Shown here piece after piece: positions 46,760 to 58,233 of a DNA stretch of 64,000 nucleotides (position 1 is the first letter of the stretch; each line of letters starts with the position of its first letter). Origin of the DNA: Physcia stellaris. Lineage: Eukaryota; Ascomycota; Lecanoromycetes; Caliciales; Physciaceae. A program made the position numbers and the translations under genes. Under the pieces are notes generated by a model. That model was not told the origin of the DNA. It saw only the letters and a list, made by a program, of their open reading frames with translations, and made no database searches. The stretch covers positions 682,001 to 746,000 of the forward strand of contig JABSSW010000018.1 in assembly GCA_018902385.1 (NCBI GenBank), written 5' to 3'.

Positions 46760-47922
46760 CTACTCAACTGCTCTCACACCTGGGCAATGGCCGAAAAGAT
46801 TATCTCATTCTGTATTGGTTCTCCCTCCTTTCTTGAAAATAAAGAGAAGAAATTCAAGCTAGGCTGCAAGATCCGTAACTTGACACAGCAGCAGCTTGCT
46901 AAGTGTATCCCAGAGTTCTCGAAATTCCTATCTTATTGGTATGAAATAGGGCCTGAGATGAGCTTTGCGAGACATGTGAAGCTGGACCCCCATAAGATCA
47001 TCCAGAGCCATCAAGAGAAAGGACCAAAGAGTTACACTATACTTGCTCGCAGGGAGGGACCCTAGCCCATCAACAATCCTTTCCACCATCTCATGCAGGT
47101 TTTCTCGGTCTTCCTCATCCTGAACGTTATGCAGGCGACCATTGATCCAGCGACGGGTAATTCATTCTATCGCGACGAAGACTATCAGATTACCCGAGTC
47201 GTCATCTTTGATGAGTTCGTAGAAGAACTCTTGTTCGATCAGTGAACACTTTTCGCCAAAAGACCGGTGACCAGAATTAAGATACTTAAGAGAGCTCCCT
47301 CAGACACCGTGGAAATTATTATTGTTCCTCCGACTGGGCCTGCCAATGTATTCTGGAAGATAAAATGATCCTATACAGCTGTCACGACTCTAAACTATTG
47401 CATTCTTTTCCCAGCGTATGCTGAATTTCTATGGAGTCAATGACCCGCCGGGAGCTCCCGACAGACCACTCGTTCTTACCTTATCGACCGCACAGAGAAA
47501 CGTTTGAGAGCCAACAAAGAAACTTTCATCAACGACCTGAATGGCACCCATACCGACATGAAGACCAATCTTGTTGATTTCGTGTCTCTGTCGTTCGCCG
47601 ACCAGCTCAAGATTATCCAGAGCACCGATACTATCGTTGATGTACATGGCGCAAGTCTGACACATTGTCTTTTCCTCAGGTCTCCATCTGCGTTGGTAGA
47701 GATATTGCCTCCTGATTCAATCACAAAGGTTTCCGAGATATGGCCAGCGCCCTTGGGCATCGATACTTTACTACCCATGCTATTGAACATGCCAATTTAA
47801 ACGACTCCAAATGGCTGGCAACGGATGATGTTTCTATTGAGCGAGACCGCTTCAAAGGCTTGATAGATATGGCAATCGCGAGCATATACCAGCGGGGTTT
47901 GCTCAATAAACATGTCAATTAA
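46760..47922 (+). pseudogene. GT61 (EOGT/DUF563-like) glycosyltransferase relic
   Basis: The pieces follow family order: KLGCKIRNLTQQQLAKCIPE and SYWYEIGPEMSFARHVKL; NPFHHLMQVFSVFLILNVMQ; TRVVIFDEFVEELLFDQ then a TGA then TLFAKRPVTRIKIL; EKRLRANKETFINDLNGTH; and the hallmark FADQLKIIQSTDTIVDVHGA then SLTHCLFLRSPSALVEI; lastly GHRYFTTHAIEHANLNDSKW. Two stops (TAG at about 47064, TGA near 47243, probably from a Trp codon) and two single-base frame changes (near 47480 and 47740) separate them. A functional family member is a Golgi/ER glycosyltransferase. With four lesions, only partly explained by homopolymer error, it is probably dead. Confidence 0.75.
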
Positions 47923-49817
47923 TCAAGATCCTTTCTTATTACGTACCCACCGTTTGACGAGTGTCACCCGGAAGGGGCATCATGGAAATGTCGAATGCGC
48001 TCTACCCGCTCATCGGCTGTATGAAGGCGGCGGTCTTGTGTAATACCACAATCTTGGTATCCTCTCTAGGATCCGAAGGTCCTTCGCGAAGACTCAATCA
48101 ATAGGGAGGAGCGGTTCGTAAATACCAAAAGCGTTGAGTATACCGTTTAGCCCGAGGTAGTGAGCCCTCTCCATATGCCAGGACTTTAGAACAAAGCAGG
48201 CGTATCTTGGAGGAATACAGTCAACGCGACGAGTTGACCGAATTGAGGTCAGCCATTGACCTGAACGGCGACGGGATACCCAGGAAAGAGGGAGTAGCCT
48301 TCTCCTCCATGTACACTTGCAGATGCATACGATGCTCGAAATTCCAATACCTCCTCCCCGTACTGCCAGGCTAGCTATAATGTTCAGCCTATTGAGACTC
48401 CACAAGATAATTCTTGGCACAGTGCCCTGATGAAGTATTTCGAGTCGCCCAAGATTCATCAGAGACACGCTCGAACGGGTAAGCTTGGTGGAGAGTGGAA
48501 GGCACATGATGATGAGATACTGATGCGTGGCGGTGAAAGTAGTGGCTTATCGATGGAAGAGAATTGTAGGAAACCTAGAGGAATTTGTATGTAGTTTGAG
48601 CGAAAGGGAATTTAGAAATCCACTGCTTTCGAAAAGATGGATAATATTGGGTTTCTTCTATAGCTCGTAAGATGCTATGCAGAGTCTCTGCAGCGAGACA
48701 GATCAATGGAGACCGGTTGCTTGATAACTTGGTCATCAGTCTGTGAAGCTGTGTGTGCTGAAGCTGCGAAGCCTTGCCAGCTTTACTGTGCTCAAGTCAA
48801 GTGTCCGATTGATTCGCCAAGCATTCCCTACGACACAAGTCGGGAGCATCGAAACTCGCTCACGGCAACCCATGTTGTTGTAATGCTTTACTCTACTTTT
48901 GTCTGTCATCGCGGACCTCGAAAGCACATATTCATCTCACGCGATTCCAGGCTGTAAAAAATGTTGAACGTCGTTAGAAAAACGAGCTGAATGTCAAATT
49001 CACGACCCCACCAGCCCCGCTTCTTACGCGCTTTCTCAATTTCTCGGGCTCTCGGCCGTTTCAGATTTCTGGCGGCTCGAAAGTCAGAACCTGTCTTCAT
49101 TGGCTCTGTCTACAGCGTCCAGCACTTAAGCGAAGGCCAGCATGTGCCACAATTTTGTCTAGACTAGTCTAATTATAGTAGAGCAATTTATTGAAATGTT
49201 CACGCGGCTCGAAAATCAGGCGTTACAAGGATTTCTAGTGAAAAGCCATCAAGTTTCATGTACCCTGCTACCTCTCAGCCTCTAACAATGCCCCGAAGCC
49301 TGTCGCGAATCTCGCCCCGAAATTTGCCCACGAAAAGAAATTTGAACTTCGTCTCTTCCAGCGTCTTTCAATCTCAAGCTTTGCGACAACGAGGCAATAT
49401 TGATCAATAAAAAAGACTGCAAAGAGATGCGAGAGAATTGTACACCCATCTCACAACATTGTCAAGAACGACCTTTTGAGGAGAGGGGGCTTCGAGGTAT
49501 TATGAGAGGCTGAGAGGTGGAAGGATACACGGATCAGTGGCGTTACAAAAGCCTGCCGGCGATATGTTGTTTCAGTAAATACGAATCGTGCTGCACCAAT
49601 CGCGGAGCTCTTATAACGCTGACAGTGACAATTCAGTTTCGTCTCCGCTTTTGCGGCGCTTGCGGCGCTGACACGGCCCCCCGACAGGCTTGCACATCTC
49701 ACAGTTTTTGCAATGTCTTCATTCGCGAACCTGCTGCTCTATTATGGTTGAGCATATTCGTCATGTATTGAACTTTGATGTCGTTATCGATGAGGACATG
49801 ATACTCGCTCATAGAAG
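47923..49817. other. Intergenic
   Basis: About 1.9 kb without a recognisable gene. A short plus-strand stretch near 48180-48365 (LEQSRRILEEYSQRDELTEL) looks protein-like but is too short to place. Confidence 0.4.
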
Positions 49818-51332
49818 ATGAACGGCTCACTTCTATCTCCATCGGAATCAGGTCATGGATACAATACCACATCGTTCTTCTCAAGTCGTTCTATTTCCAG
49901 ACGACTAAAGAAATCGTCTTTCATAATCGCTATTACTGTCTTCATATTCCTCTGTGTTCCAATTATCACCAATTCGTCATCGATAGAATCTACTCTTGTA
50001 GCGTCGCTACCGAAGAGCAGCTCATCGTCAGAAACATGGTCACTGAGTCCGATACCAGACTCTCCATTGAAGGCTGGTAACTCGACGTTGACTGCCATCG
50101 GAGATTCTTACGTCAAAGCCATCTTGTCACCAAACAACACCGACTTCCCAAGGCTGGAGTGCTCGAGTCCCAGTGGTGACCGCTATCTCTATTTGCAGGA
50201 TCAGTCAGCACAAGGACTTAAGTACAATCAGAAACCCACTTATTTCTTCGCTCTCAATCTCTACCAATGTCTCGATATTCTTCCGAGATTGATGGGATCT
50301 ATAATCGAGGCCATACGTTTCCTTGGCCCGGAAAATTGTGTCCTCTCAATCGTCGAAGGCCGATCCAATGACGGCACATACGAGGTTCTAAAGCTTTTGA
50401 AGGATGAGGTTGATGAATGGATCGGGACTAGACTATTCTTAAACACAAGTGACATTGATCCTGGGAACTTCAACGATCGGCGGAGAATTATAGCGCTTGC
50501 CGAGCTTCGCAATCTAGCATTGCAGCCGCTTGTCGAGCATGCAGAACAGTACGATCCGAACGTCACAGTAATATTCATCAATGATGTGGCTATCTGCGTG
50601 GAAGATATATTAGAGTTAATACATCAACGACGGTTTCAACAAGCCGACATGACTTGTGCTATGGACTGGACTTTCGTCGGAGGCAAGGCCATGTTTTACG
50701 ATTCGTGGTTGGCTCGAGGTATGAACGGCGATTCGTTCTACAATATTCCAGCGGACGGTAAGTAAATCTGCGAGTTTTTAATATTATTCTGGGATGTTCC
50801 GATCCGAAAGACATGTCTCGCGACCCAACGCTTATGCGTGTTTGGCAACGCTGACTCCGAAAATTTCCTTAGGTACTTGGAATAATGCATGGACTCTTCT
50901 CTGGAACAATCCGACGGCCCAAGATCGGCAAAGCAAAGGTCAGCCCTTCCAGGTGTTCGCCTGCTGGAACGGCGCCGTCACGTTTACGCCCAATCTTTTA
51001 ATAGAGAGGAAAATCGAGTTCCGCGCTCCTCGTGAATCCGAGTGCTTTCAAGGGGAGCCAGAAATATTTGCCAAAGAGATGTGGTATCATGGGTATGGAA
51101 AGATCGCTGTGATCCCGAGTGTGAATCTTGAATACAGTAACGAAAACGCGAAAAAATCAAAGCTGAGAAAGGCTACGTCTCCAAGTGGACCGGAGAGAAG
51201 CGGGATGATGAAGAAGGCTTGCGAATCAAATGGAAACCAGAGCCGCCTGAAAAAGTGCGGTGCATTCCATTACCACGATCCAATCAACAGAGTTGGGTAC
51301 CATGGGATGAGGACCTACAAGGACCTGCATGA
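49818..51332 (+). CDS. CAP59-type alpha-1,3-mannosyltransferase (GT69), frame change at a homopolymer
   Basis: Two exons, 49818-50757 and 50873-51332 (115-nt intron). Type II membrane protein: short cytosolic N-terminus, helix SSFIIAITVFIFLCVPIITN, Ser-rich stem, then the GT69 domain. That domain has PTYFFALNLYQCLDILPRLM, ENCVLSIVEGRSNDGTYEVL, VIFINDVAICVEDILELI (DxD-like site), CAMDWTFVGGKAMFYDSWLA, GQPFQVFACWNGAVTF, SECFQGEPEIFAKEMW and YGKIAVIPSVNLEY. At 51151-51156 a run of six A must be seven to continue into the conserved end KGYVSKWTGEKR ... PEKVRCIP ... SWVPWDE (stop 51330-51332). As read, the frame instead runs on with an unrelated tail. Golgi mannosylation of glycans or capsule-like polysaccharide is the family role. 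Confidence 0.85.
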
Positions 51333-51805
51333 TCTCGGCTGTCTTCGACCCGCGTGTCTATCTGCAATATTCTATCCAGTACAACGACAGTCTTGACGAT
51401 TACAACAACTATCTGTATATGGCAGCCTAGTGGCAGCTTCCGCGAAGTATGGCATCAACGATGGTAATGTCAGTCTTACTTGAGTCTTTGCCGCGTTTTC
51501 CAATCACAAGAGGATTTGATCTATCGTCTCTGTGTACGAGTTCAAGATCAACAATCATGATCGCATTTTAATTTTTAAAGAATTCAATTTTCATAAAACA
51601 CTTAATATAAAAAATTATTCAATAAATTTGCTTAATTGCGAATGAACGCTTTTTACCAGCTCACTACTTTACTTTCCTATTCTGTCACTTAGACGAATGG
51701 GAGTAATTGATCATAGATAGCCGCATATGGAGATCCCCTAGCATTTCTTTGGCTTATAGACTAACGAGGTATCGATGTAGTTGGTCCAGCTAAGGCAAGT
51801 CCGCC
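51333..51805. other. Intergenic
   Basis: Moderately AT-rich. Nothing recognisable. Confidence 0.45.
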
Positions 51806-54800
51806 TCAAGTCATTTCGAGATGCTGAAGCAAGCGACTTTTGCCAACAACAGTCTTACTCAGTTGCAGCAAGGTAGTGATTTTCATGAATTCAAGAAGCG
51901 AAAGGTTCACGCCAAGCTCACTGGTCATCCAATTCCGAACTTCAACGGCCACCAAGCTGTCCAATCCATACGTATCCATGTTCTTGTGTATGTCGAGGTC
52001 CTCCTTGGGCGTGAGCGAAATCGCCGAGAGCTTATCTACAAGAGCGTCACAAATAATTCGAACAGCTTCGTCGCGGGAGGTACAATGCCTGAGCGCGTTC
52101 CGAATTGGCGCCGCTTCGTCGCCGTCGTTGGTCTCGATGTTTTCCCTTACCGCAGGAAGGACCATTGACATTTTCGAATCTTTGGCCCAGAAAGGAAGTG
52201 GTTTTGTGGGATCTATCCTAACACCAGTGATGGTCTGCGCATAATTACAATCGGGGTTCCTATCGGCGATGGCGGCCTTGACCAGTGCATGCAGCTCTTG
52301 TTCTGTTATCTTGTCGTGTACAAGAGCTTCATGACTCATATTCTTGGGCATGTTATTGGCGACATAGCCAACCCCTTCGACCAAACCAAGATCGATTGAC
52401 GAAGCTGGTAGCTGGAGATTGCGCCTATATTGGGTGAAGGCGTCAAGAAAACAATTAGTGGCAGTGTAAGCGGATTGTCCTGCGTTCCCAAGAATACCAG
52501 TAGCAGAAGAAAGTACAACGAAGAAATCGAGTTCAATTTCTTCGGCTAGCAGTGCATTGTGGATATTCCAAGCACCTTGTACGCGTGGCTCGACGACTTT
52601 GCGATAGTCCTCGATGGAGGACTTTTCAAACAGAGTATCCTGTGTGGTGGTGAGTAGCAGTCATCTAGGGAGAAGGCTCTACGTACTTGAAGCACCATCG
52701 CGCCATGCACGACACCGGCTATGGGAGGCAATGCTTGGGACACGAGGTCTCTGATCAGATGCTGTGTATCGGTCTCCGACCCAATGTCGCATTTGGTTAC
52801 TACGACACGTACGCCAATACTTTCCATTTGTTGCACTAGCATCCCAACTTCATCAGCAGCTCCACCACTCCGAGATACGAGGATGATGTGTTTTGCGCCT
52901 TCTGTCCCCATCCATCGAGCCAACGACATACCGATACCGCCGGTACCACCTGTGATCAGGTAGCTCACATCAGCGCGCAGAATTGGGGGTTCTAGTGGCA
53001 GGTCTGCCTATAAAAAAATTTCATAAGTCACAGCCATAGTTCCGGACGAACAGCAACTTACCAGCACTAGATCATCATTCTTCGCTTCAATAACGATTTT
53101 TCCCATGTGCTTGCCGGCCTGCATCGTGCGCATTGCGCCCTCGATTTGAGACATTGGGAAGGTTGTAATAGGTGTCACCGGTTTAATTTTTTCGGAATAG
53201 TTGTTGAGAGCATCAAAGACACTTCTCAGGATTCTTTGGATTGTGGGAGGATGCTCCCTTGCGAGGATCTCTAGGTCAACGGCAGCAAAAGTCAAAGCCC
53301 TCGTGAAGTTGCTCGTCTCTAAGCGGACATTCAGCGCCAGGTCTCGCTTACCGATCTCAACAAGACGTCCTAACGGTGCCAACACGTTCAACGAGAGTCT
53401 TCGCATTTCAGCAGACACAGAGCTGAGAACCAAGGCGACCCCTCGACCTTCAGTTGCATCGAGGATTCCCGTCTCAAAATTTGTCGCCCGGCTGAAGAAT
53501 ATGCGATCTCGGGGGATCCCATACTTCTCCATTAACAGACCCTTCTTTTCCTCGGAGCCCACGGTGGCATAGACTCTCGCCCCTGCGTGTTGGGCAAGCA
53601 TTATTGCTGCCTGTCCAACACCTCCTGCAGCCGAATGGATGAGTACAGTCTCCCCCTCGCTTAACCTGCCGACATCGAATAGAGCATGATAAGCTGTGCA
53701 GTAGACAATCGGTATTGAAGCCGCAACCGCGAAACTCATTTCATCCGGGATTTTGATCGTGCCCTCATAAGAAGCACGCGTGCGGTGAGAGTAACATGTA
53801 TCACTAATGGCGCATACTCGATCGCCCGTCTTGAGACCAGATCTTTGGCCGTCAATTCCAACTCTTGTGATTATCCCGCTACACTCGAAACCGAGCTCCT
53901 GATGCTGGATCTGGCCAAGTCCGATCATGATGTCTTTAAAGTTCATCCCCGTGGCATACACCTCAATCTCGACTTCGTCGTCGCCCAAAGATTTGGAGGT
54001 GATGGCACTATCGACGAATCTTATCGACTGGAGAAGTCCAGGTCTGCTTATTTGGACTTTAAACTCTCGACTTGCTTGTTTATACGGCTGCAGAGCTTGA
54101 GATCTGCCAGATAACTGCTGCATAATGTATTGATCCTTGTCGGCGTCGTGGAGGAGGCGCGGCACTGTCAATACTCCATCTATCTCCGCAAATTCCTTGT
54201 CAGCATATAAGGGAAATTCTTGGAGCAAGCCGTCTTGGAGAACTGCGCATATCATGCCTGCAGCCTTCTCATACGTCGTCATAATCTGAGCGCTGATATC
54301 CAAAGTGACAACCTTAACATTCGCCATCTCACGTCGAAGAGACCGGGTCCAACCGACGCTCATACTGACTTTTGAGCATCCAACATCAGCCCTTGCTCCG
54401 CAAGTCACCCAGAGAATACCTGCAGCCTTGGCCATAAGTTTTTGTAATGTTACTAGTCGCTGAGAATCAAGATCTGGCAGGATAGGTTGTACATGGTCAA
54501 GGAAGACGTAGTACTCGTACGTGTCGTCTAGGGCGATGCTTTCAAGGGCGATGAACAATGGTTTCTCTTTGGAGCCATTAAACCTCTGGTATATGCTTTG
54601 GATTAAGTCATCTCCAGGGGGCAGCTATAAGTGAAGGTCACAGCTCTAGAGCTCATACCATTGATAGGACTGTTAGGGCTATTGTCGCCTAAGGTACGGG
54701 ATATCTGCGAGCTTCCAGTCACCTCAGCGAGAGGCTTCCATTCTAGTCTGAAGCATAAATCTCGCTTCAGCGTTTGGCGATTCAAAGCATCCTGGAGTAT

Positions 54801-56668
54801 TGCAGCTCCGGTGAACCCCTCGAGCTCAAGAAAGGGCGTCTGGTCCGCTTGATTTTGGTCAAAGACTTTTAGCGAGGTGTTCAATAACAGACCTGAGGCT
54901 CCAACCTTGTTTGTACAATAACATATATAATCTTCTGGAGGTGTTTCACTGTTGACGCTTGATATAGACATGGACTTGATAAAATTCGAAATTCGCAAAT
55001 TCTTGATCTCTAGAAACTCGCCTGCTAAAGAAATCAGAAGAGAATGAAAAAAAACATTTAAAAGAGCTGAATGCATCATCAAATCGATTTTGTGTCCATG
55101 GGGCATGATTTCAACTATGTTGAGTCGTTTCACATGATCTACGCACATAGTAGGCGCAGCTCGAGCTTCACAAAGGTTCTGATACGAAGACCCGTACTCC
55201 AATCCGGCCTTTCCAACCGTCTGATAGAACCCTTTGCAGTCCACAGACCTCTGACAAGACTTTTCTAAGGCTTTGATAGCCTTTTCGTTGACTTCGCCTG
55301 CATGAAGTATATAGTCCTCATCAAAGCGATTGAAGTCCGCATTCTTGTTTACCAAACAAATCATTCCCTTACAATGCTCGGTCCAGCCATGATCCTGGGT
55401 CCAGGAGCTAATTGTGAACTCATTCCAGGGAGATACTGAGGACCTTGTGCCTTCCGTCAAAGCTCGCAAAACGACCGAGGTTTCTATATCAGTGGTCCTT
55501 GGAATCACCATAGGCCGGCTTACCAACAGTTCCCGGAGTTTATATCGCGAGGGTGAATCGAAATTGGTAAAGGTCATCAGAGTCCATTGCCGTAGAGCTT
55601 CGAGGGCCATCCCAATGAAGCCAGCGAAAGGAAACACTACAATACCCTGTATCTTATGATGTAGTAGCCAGGGAAGGTCCTTAGTACGAAGAATATTCCT
55701 CCAACGTGGCTCTATGTCATTGTAGTCATCCACCAACGAGCCAAGTAAGTCATTGCGGGGAAGAGCCTGAGCCGATAATTACGGCTGAGCCGTGATTCAT
55801 GCCAATAAGATTTCTCGTGATTCCAAGCATACGGAGGGAGATCCCCAAGAGGTTTGAATCCCAAGCTACCTTGTGGAAAATTCACAGCCTCCAGATCGAT
55901 CGGCTGACCCTTCGCGAAAAGCTGCGAGACGAGTTGAAGCATCTGTCCGGTTGCATGTTTCCCTGTCACCAGAGATGATAGATACGTCACGTCATGAGCC
56001 CACTGAGTCGCTCTAAGGATATCGCTTACTGCAGTTTTCAAACTCGAGTGGAGCCCAATCTCGATGAGAATCATTTGAGCGTCCTCCTCTTTCCCACGAA
56101 AATCGTAGCACATATCCTCAACAGCAGACGAAAATTGGACGGGACTGATCAGATGGTCCACCCAGTACATCCAGTTCAACGATTTTTGATCGACTCTTTG
56201 ACCTCGAAGTGACGAGTAAAAGACGCTTCTCGGTCCAGAACATGCTCTAATCCCTTTAAGACATTCTAGGTACTCATCCGCGATAGCTTCCATGTGATGA
56301 GAATGATAAGCTACTTCGACATGTAGCCTCTGAACAAACAAACTGTCGAACTCCGCATGTTTTTTTATGATCTGTATGACCAATTCGTCACCGGACACCA
56401 CCACAAGAGATGGCCCATTGATACATGCAACTGATGCCTTACCACAATTCACCTTCTTGAGCATAACGTTGACTCTCGCGAATGACGCGCCTACAACCAA
56501 CATGACCTCACCACAGCCATTTTCGCTCTCTCTGAGCTTCGATGCCAGCCGCCCTCGATGATATGCGATAGACAAACATGACTCGAGTGATAGCGCGCCT
56601 ATGATGTACGCAGCCGCGTACTCGCCGAAGAAATGTCCAGCAACCTTCGCTGAGACAATGTTTCATTG
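51806..56668 (-). pseudogene. Truncated highly reducing polyketide synthase (AT-DH-ER-KR-ACP)
   Basis: Coding segments 56668-53062, 53007-52687 and 52639-51806 (introns 54 and 47 nt). The AT segment begins mid-domain; its active-site motif reads GHFFGEYAAA where GHSxGE is expected, so the serine is Phe. DH: HHKIQGIVVFP keeps HxxxGxxxxP. ER: SAAGGVGQAAIMLAQ. KR: LITGGTGGIG, and VVLSSATGILGNAGQSAYTA then TN keeps Ser, Tyr and Asn. ACP: YGLDSLVAVEVRNW with its serine. No methyltransferase is seen between DH and ER. Frames change at G runs 55757-55760 and 54617-54621; one added base in each restores continuity. The ketosynthase and the first part of AT are missing, and the AT-rich block begins there, so the gene cannot make a complete synthase. 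Confidence 0.85.
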
Positions 56669-56756
56669 TCGGAGTCTGAATTGTAATTGTATGTGTGTAG
56701 ATTCTAGTTACATGCGATCGTGACTTATTTGATCTATTGCTCTAACATTCACTCTA
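56669..56756. other. Junction between PKS remnant and AT-rich block
   Basis: Unassigned sequence of mixed composition. PKS similarity stops at about 56668 and the palindrome cluster starts at 56757. Confidence 0.5.
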
Positions 56757-56780
56757 TCGGTACCGAAGCTTCGGTACCGA
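56757..56780. repeat. Perfect 24-bp palindrome
   Basis: TCGGTACCGAAG followed by its exact reverse complement. It shares the TCGGTACCGAAGC motif with the hairpin at 56812-56852. Confidence 0.9.
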
Positions 56781-56811
56781 TTATTTTGGTGGGTGGGGTT
56801 AGGGTTCGTTA

Positions 56812-56852
56812 GCTTCGGTACCGATGTTCGGTGGCAACATCGGTACCGAAGC
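56812..56852. repeat. Inverted repeat with 17-bp stems and 7-base loop
   Basis: GCTTCGGTACCGATGTT, loop CGGTGGC, then AACATCGGTACCGAAGC. The right arm also forms the start of the first satellite unit. Confidence 0.9.
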
Positions 56853-57760
56853 GATTAATTTACGAATACTTATGCTATCAAAAATCTGAGACCAGATTTG
56901 GAATCAGCGAAAAAAACTGCATCATTTTCACATACATTACGTCCCGATCGGGTTAGCGGCTGATTTTATACGAATTTTTCAATTTTTATATCTCGAAAAT
57001 TCGATTAAGTTTCGATAAAACATCGGTATCGAAACCGTTTCTCGACGAATATTTGACATATTGAAAATGTAAAATCAATTTTGAAATTTACGAAAAAAAT
57101 GAAAATAAAAAGTGATAAGATTGAATTCGATCGAATTAACGACTGATTTTTTACAAATTTTTGAAATTTTGTATCTCGAAAATTCGATTAAGTTTCGATA
57201 AAACATCGATATCGAAATCGTTTCTCGATGAATATTTGACGTATTGAAAATGTAAAATCAATTTTGAAATCTACGAAAAAAACAGAAATAAAAAGTGATA
57301 AAATTGAGTTCGATCGAGTTAACGACTGATTTTTTAGAAATTTTTGAAATTTTGTATCTCGAAAATTCGATTAAATTTCGAGAAATTTGTTCTAATGAAG
57401 TCGTTTTTCGACGAATAATTGATGTATCAAAAATGTAAAATCAATTTTGAAATCTATGTAAAAAATGAAAATAAAAAATGACAAAATTGAATCGAATCGA
57501 ATAAATAATTGATTTTTTTATTTCGAAAATTTGATTAAATTTCCAAAATTCTGCTATATCGATATTTTTGTTCGATGAAAAATTGACGTAACGAAAATCT
57601 GAAATCGATGTTGAAATATTCGTAAAATTTGAAAATAAAAATTGACAAAGTTGAGTCGAATCGAATAAAAAATTAAATTTTTACGAATTTTTCGATTTAT
57701 TGTGTTTCGAAAATTCGATTAAATTTCGAAAATTTTGCGATATCGAAATGAATTTTAAAT
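56836..57760 (+). repeat. ~183-bp AT-rich satellite, about five tandem units
   Basis: A recurring anchor (TCTCGAAAAT or its mutated form TTTCGAAAAT) occurs at 56991, 57174, 57357, 57521 and 57705, giving spacings of 183, 183, 164 and 184. Each unit also carries a form of AACATCGGTA(C/T)CGAA and of CCCGATCGGGTTAGCGGCTG, increasingly AT-rich from left to right. No coding potential. The array starts at the hairpin and merges on the right into unstructured AT-rich DNA. Confidence 0.85.
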
Positions 57761-57849
57761 CTGTATATAAACGTTAATTGAATAAAATAATAAAACAACA
57801 AAAACATTAATATCAATTCAACAAAATTCACATTGTTTTGATAAATTTG

Positions 57850-58233
57850 TTAAAAATTAACATTTTGTCGAAATGTTTGCAAAAACATATTGCGAACAAT
57901 TGTACATATTTCGTCGAATGTAAACGTGTTTTGTTTCGATAATAATGACAAAATATCGAAAATTGTTGTTAAAATGTGATTGAAATTAGAGTCGAGAAAA
58001 TATTCGAATTGATTTCGTAAATTTTCGTCTGTTATTGTTGATACAATCGAATCGAAATTGTTGTCAAGAATATATTCTAAATATTCAACAAAATCTGTGT
58101 TTGACATTGTAGACATAATGTGAATTTGTTTTGAAATATTTTCAAAAAAATGTTGATATTTCAAAACAAAAATTGAAATTAACGAGAATATATAAATTGA
58201 ATAAACAATATGAACAAAATTAAAAATATTCAT
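57850..58233 (-). other. 127-codon open frame in AT-rich DNA, unrecognised
   Basis: Methionine-initiated frame (MNIFNFVHIVYSIYIFSLIS), hydrophobic start and then a helical acidic segment with a loose internal repeat (YLEYILDNNFDSIVS / FEYFLDSNFNHILTT). Frames of this length are unusual in DNA this AT-rich but can occur where CpY loss removes few codons needed for stops. No family recognised and no promoter or intron evidence. Confidence 0.25.

Noticed and set aside
48094-48507. 137-codon minus-strand frame and an opposing short protein-like stretch
   Set aside because: Neither has recognisable motifs; overlapping frames with normal composition arise by chance.
56795-56806. Telomere-like GGGGTTAGGGTT beside the AT-rich block
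   Set aside because: Less than two TTAGGG units; too short to claim an interstitial telomere.
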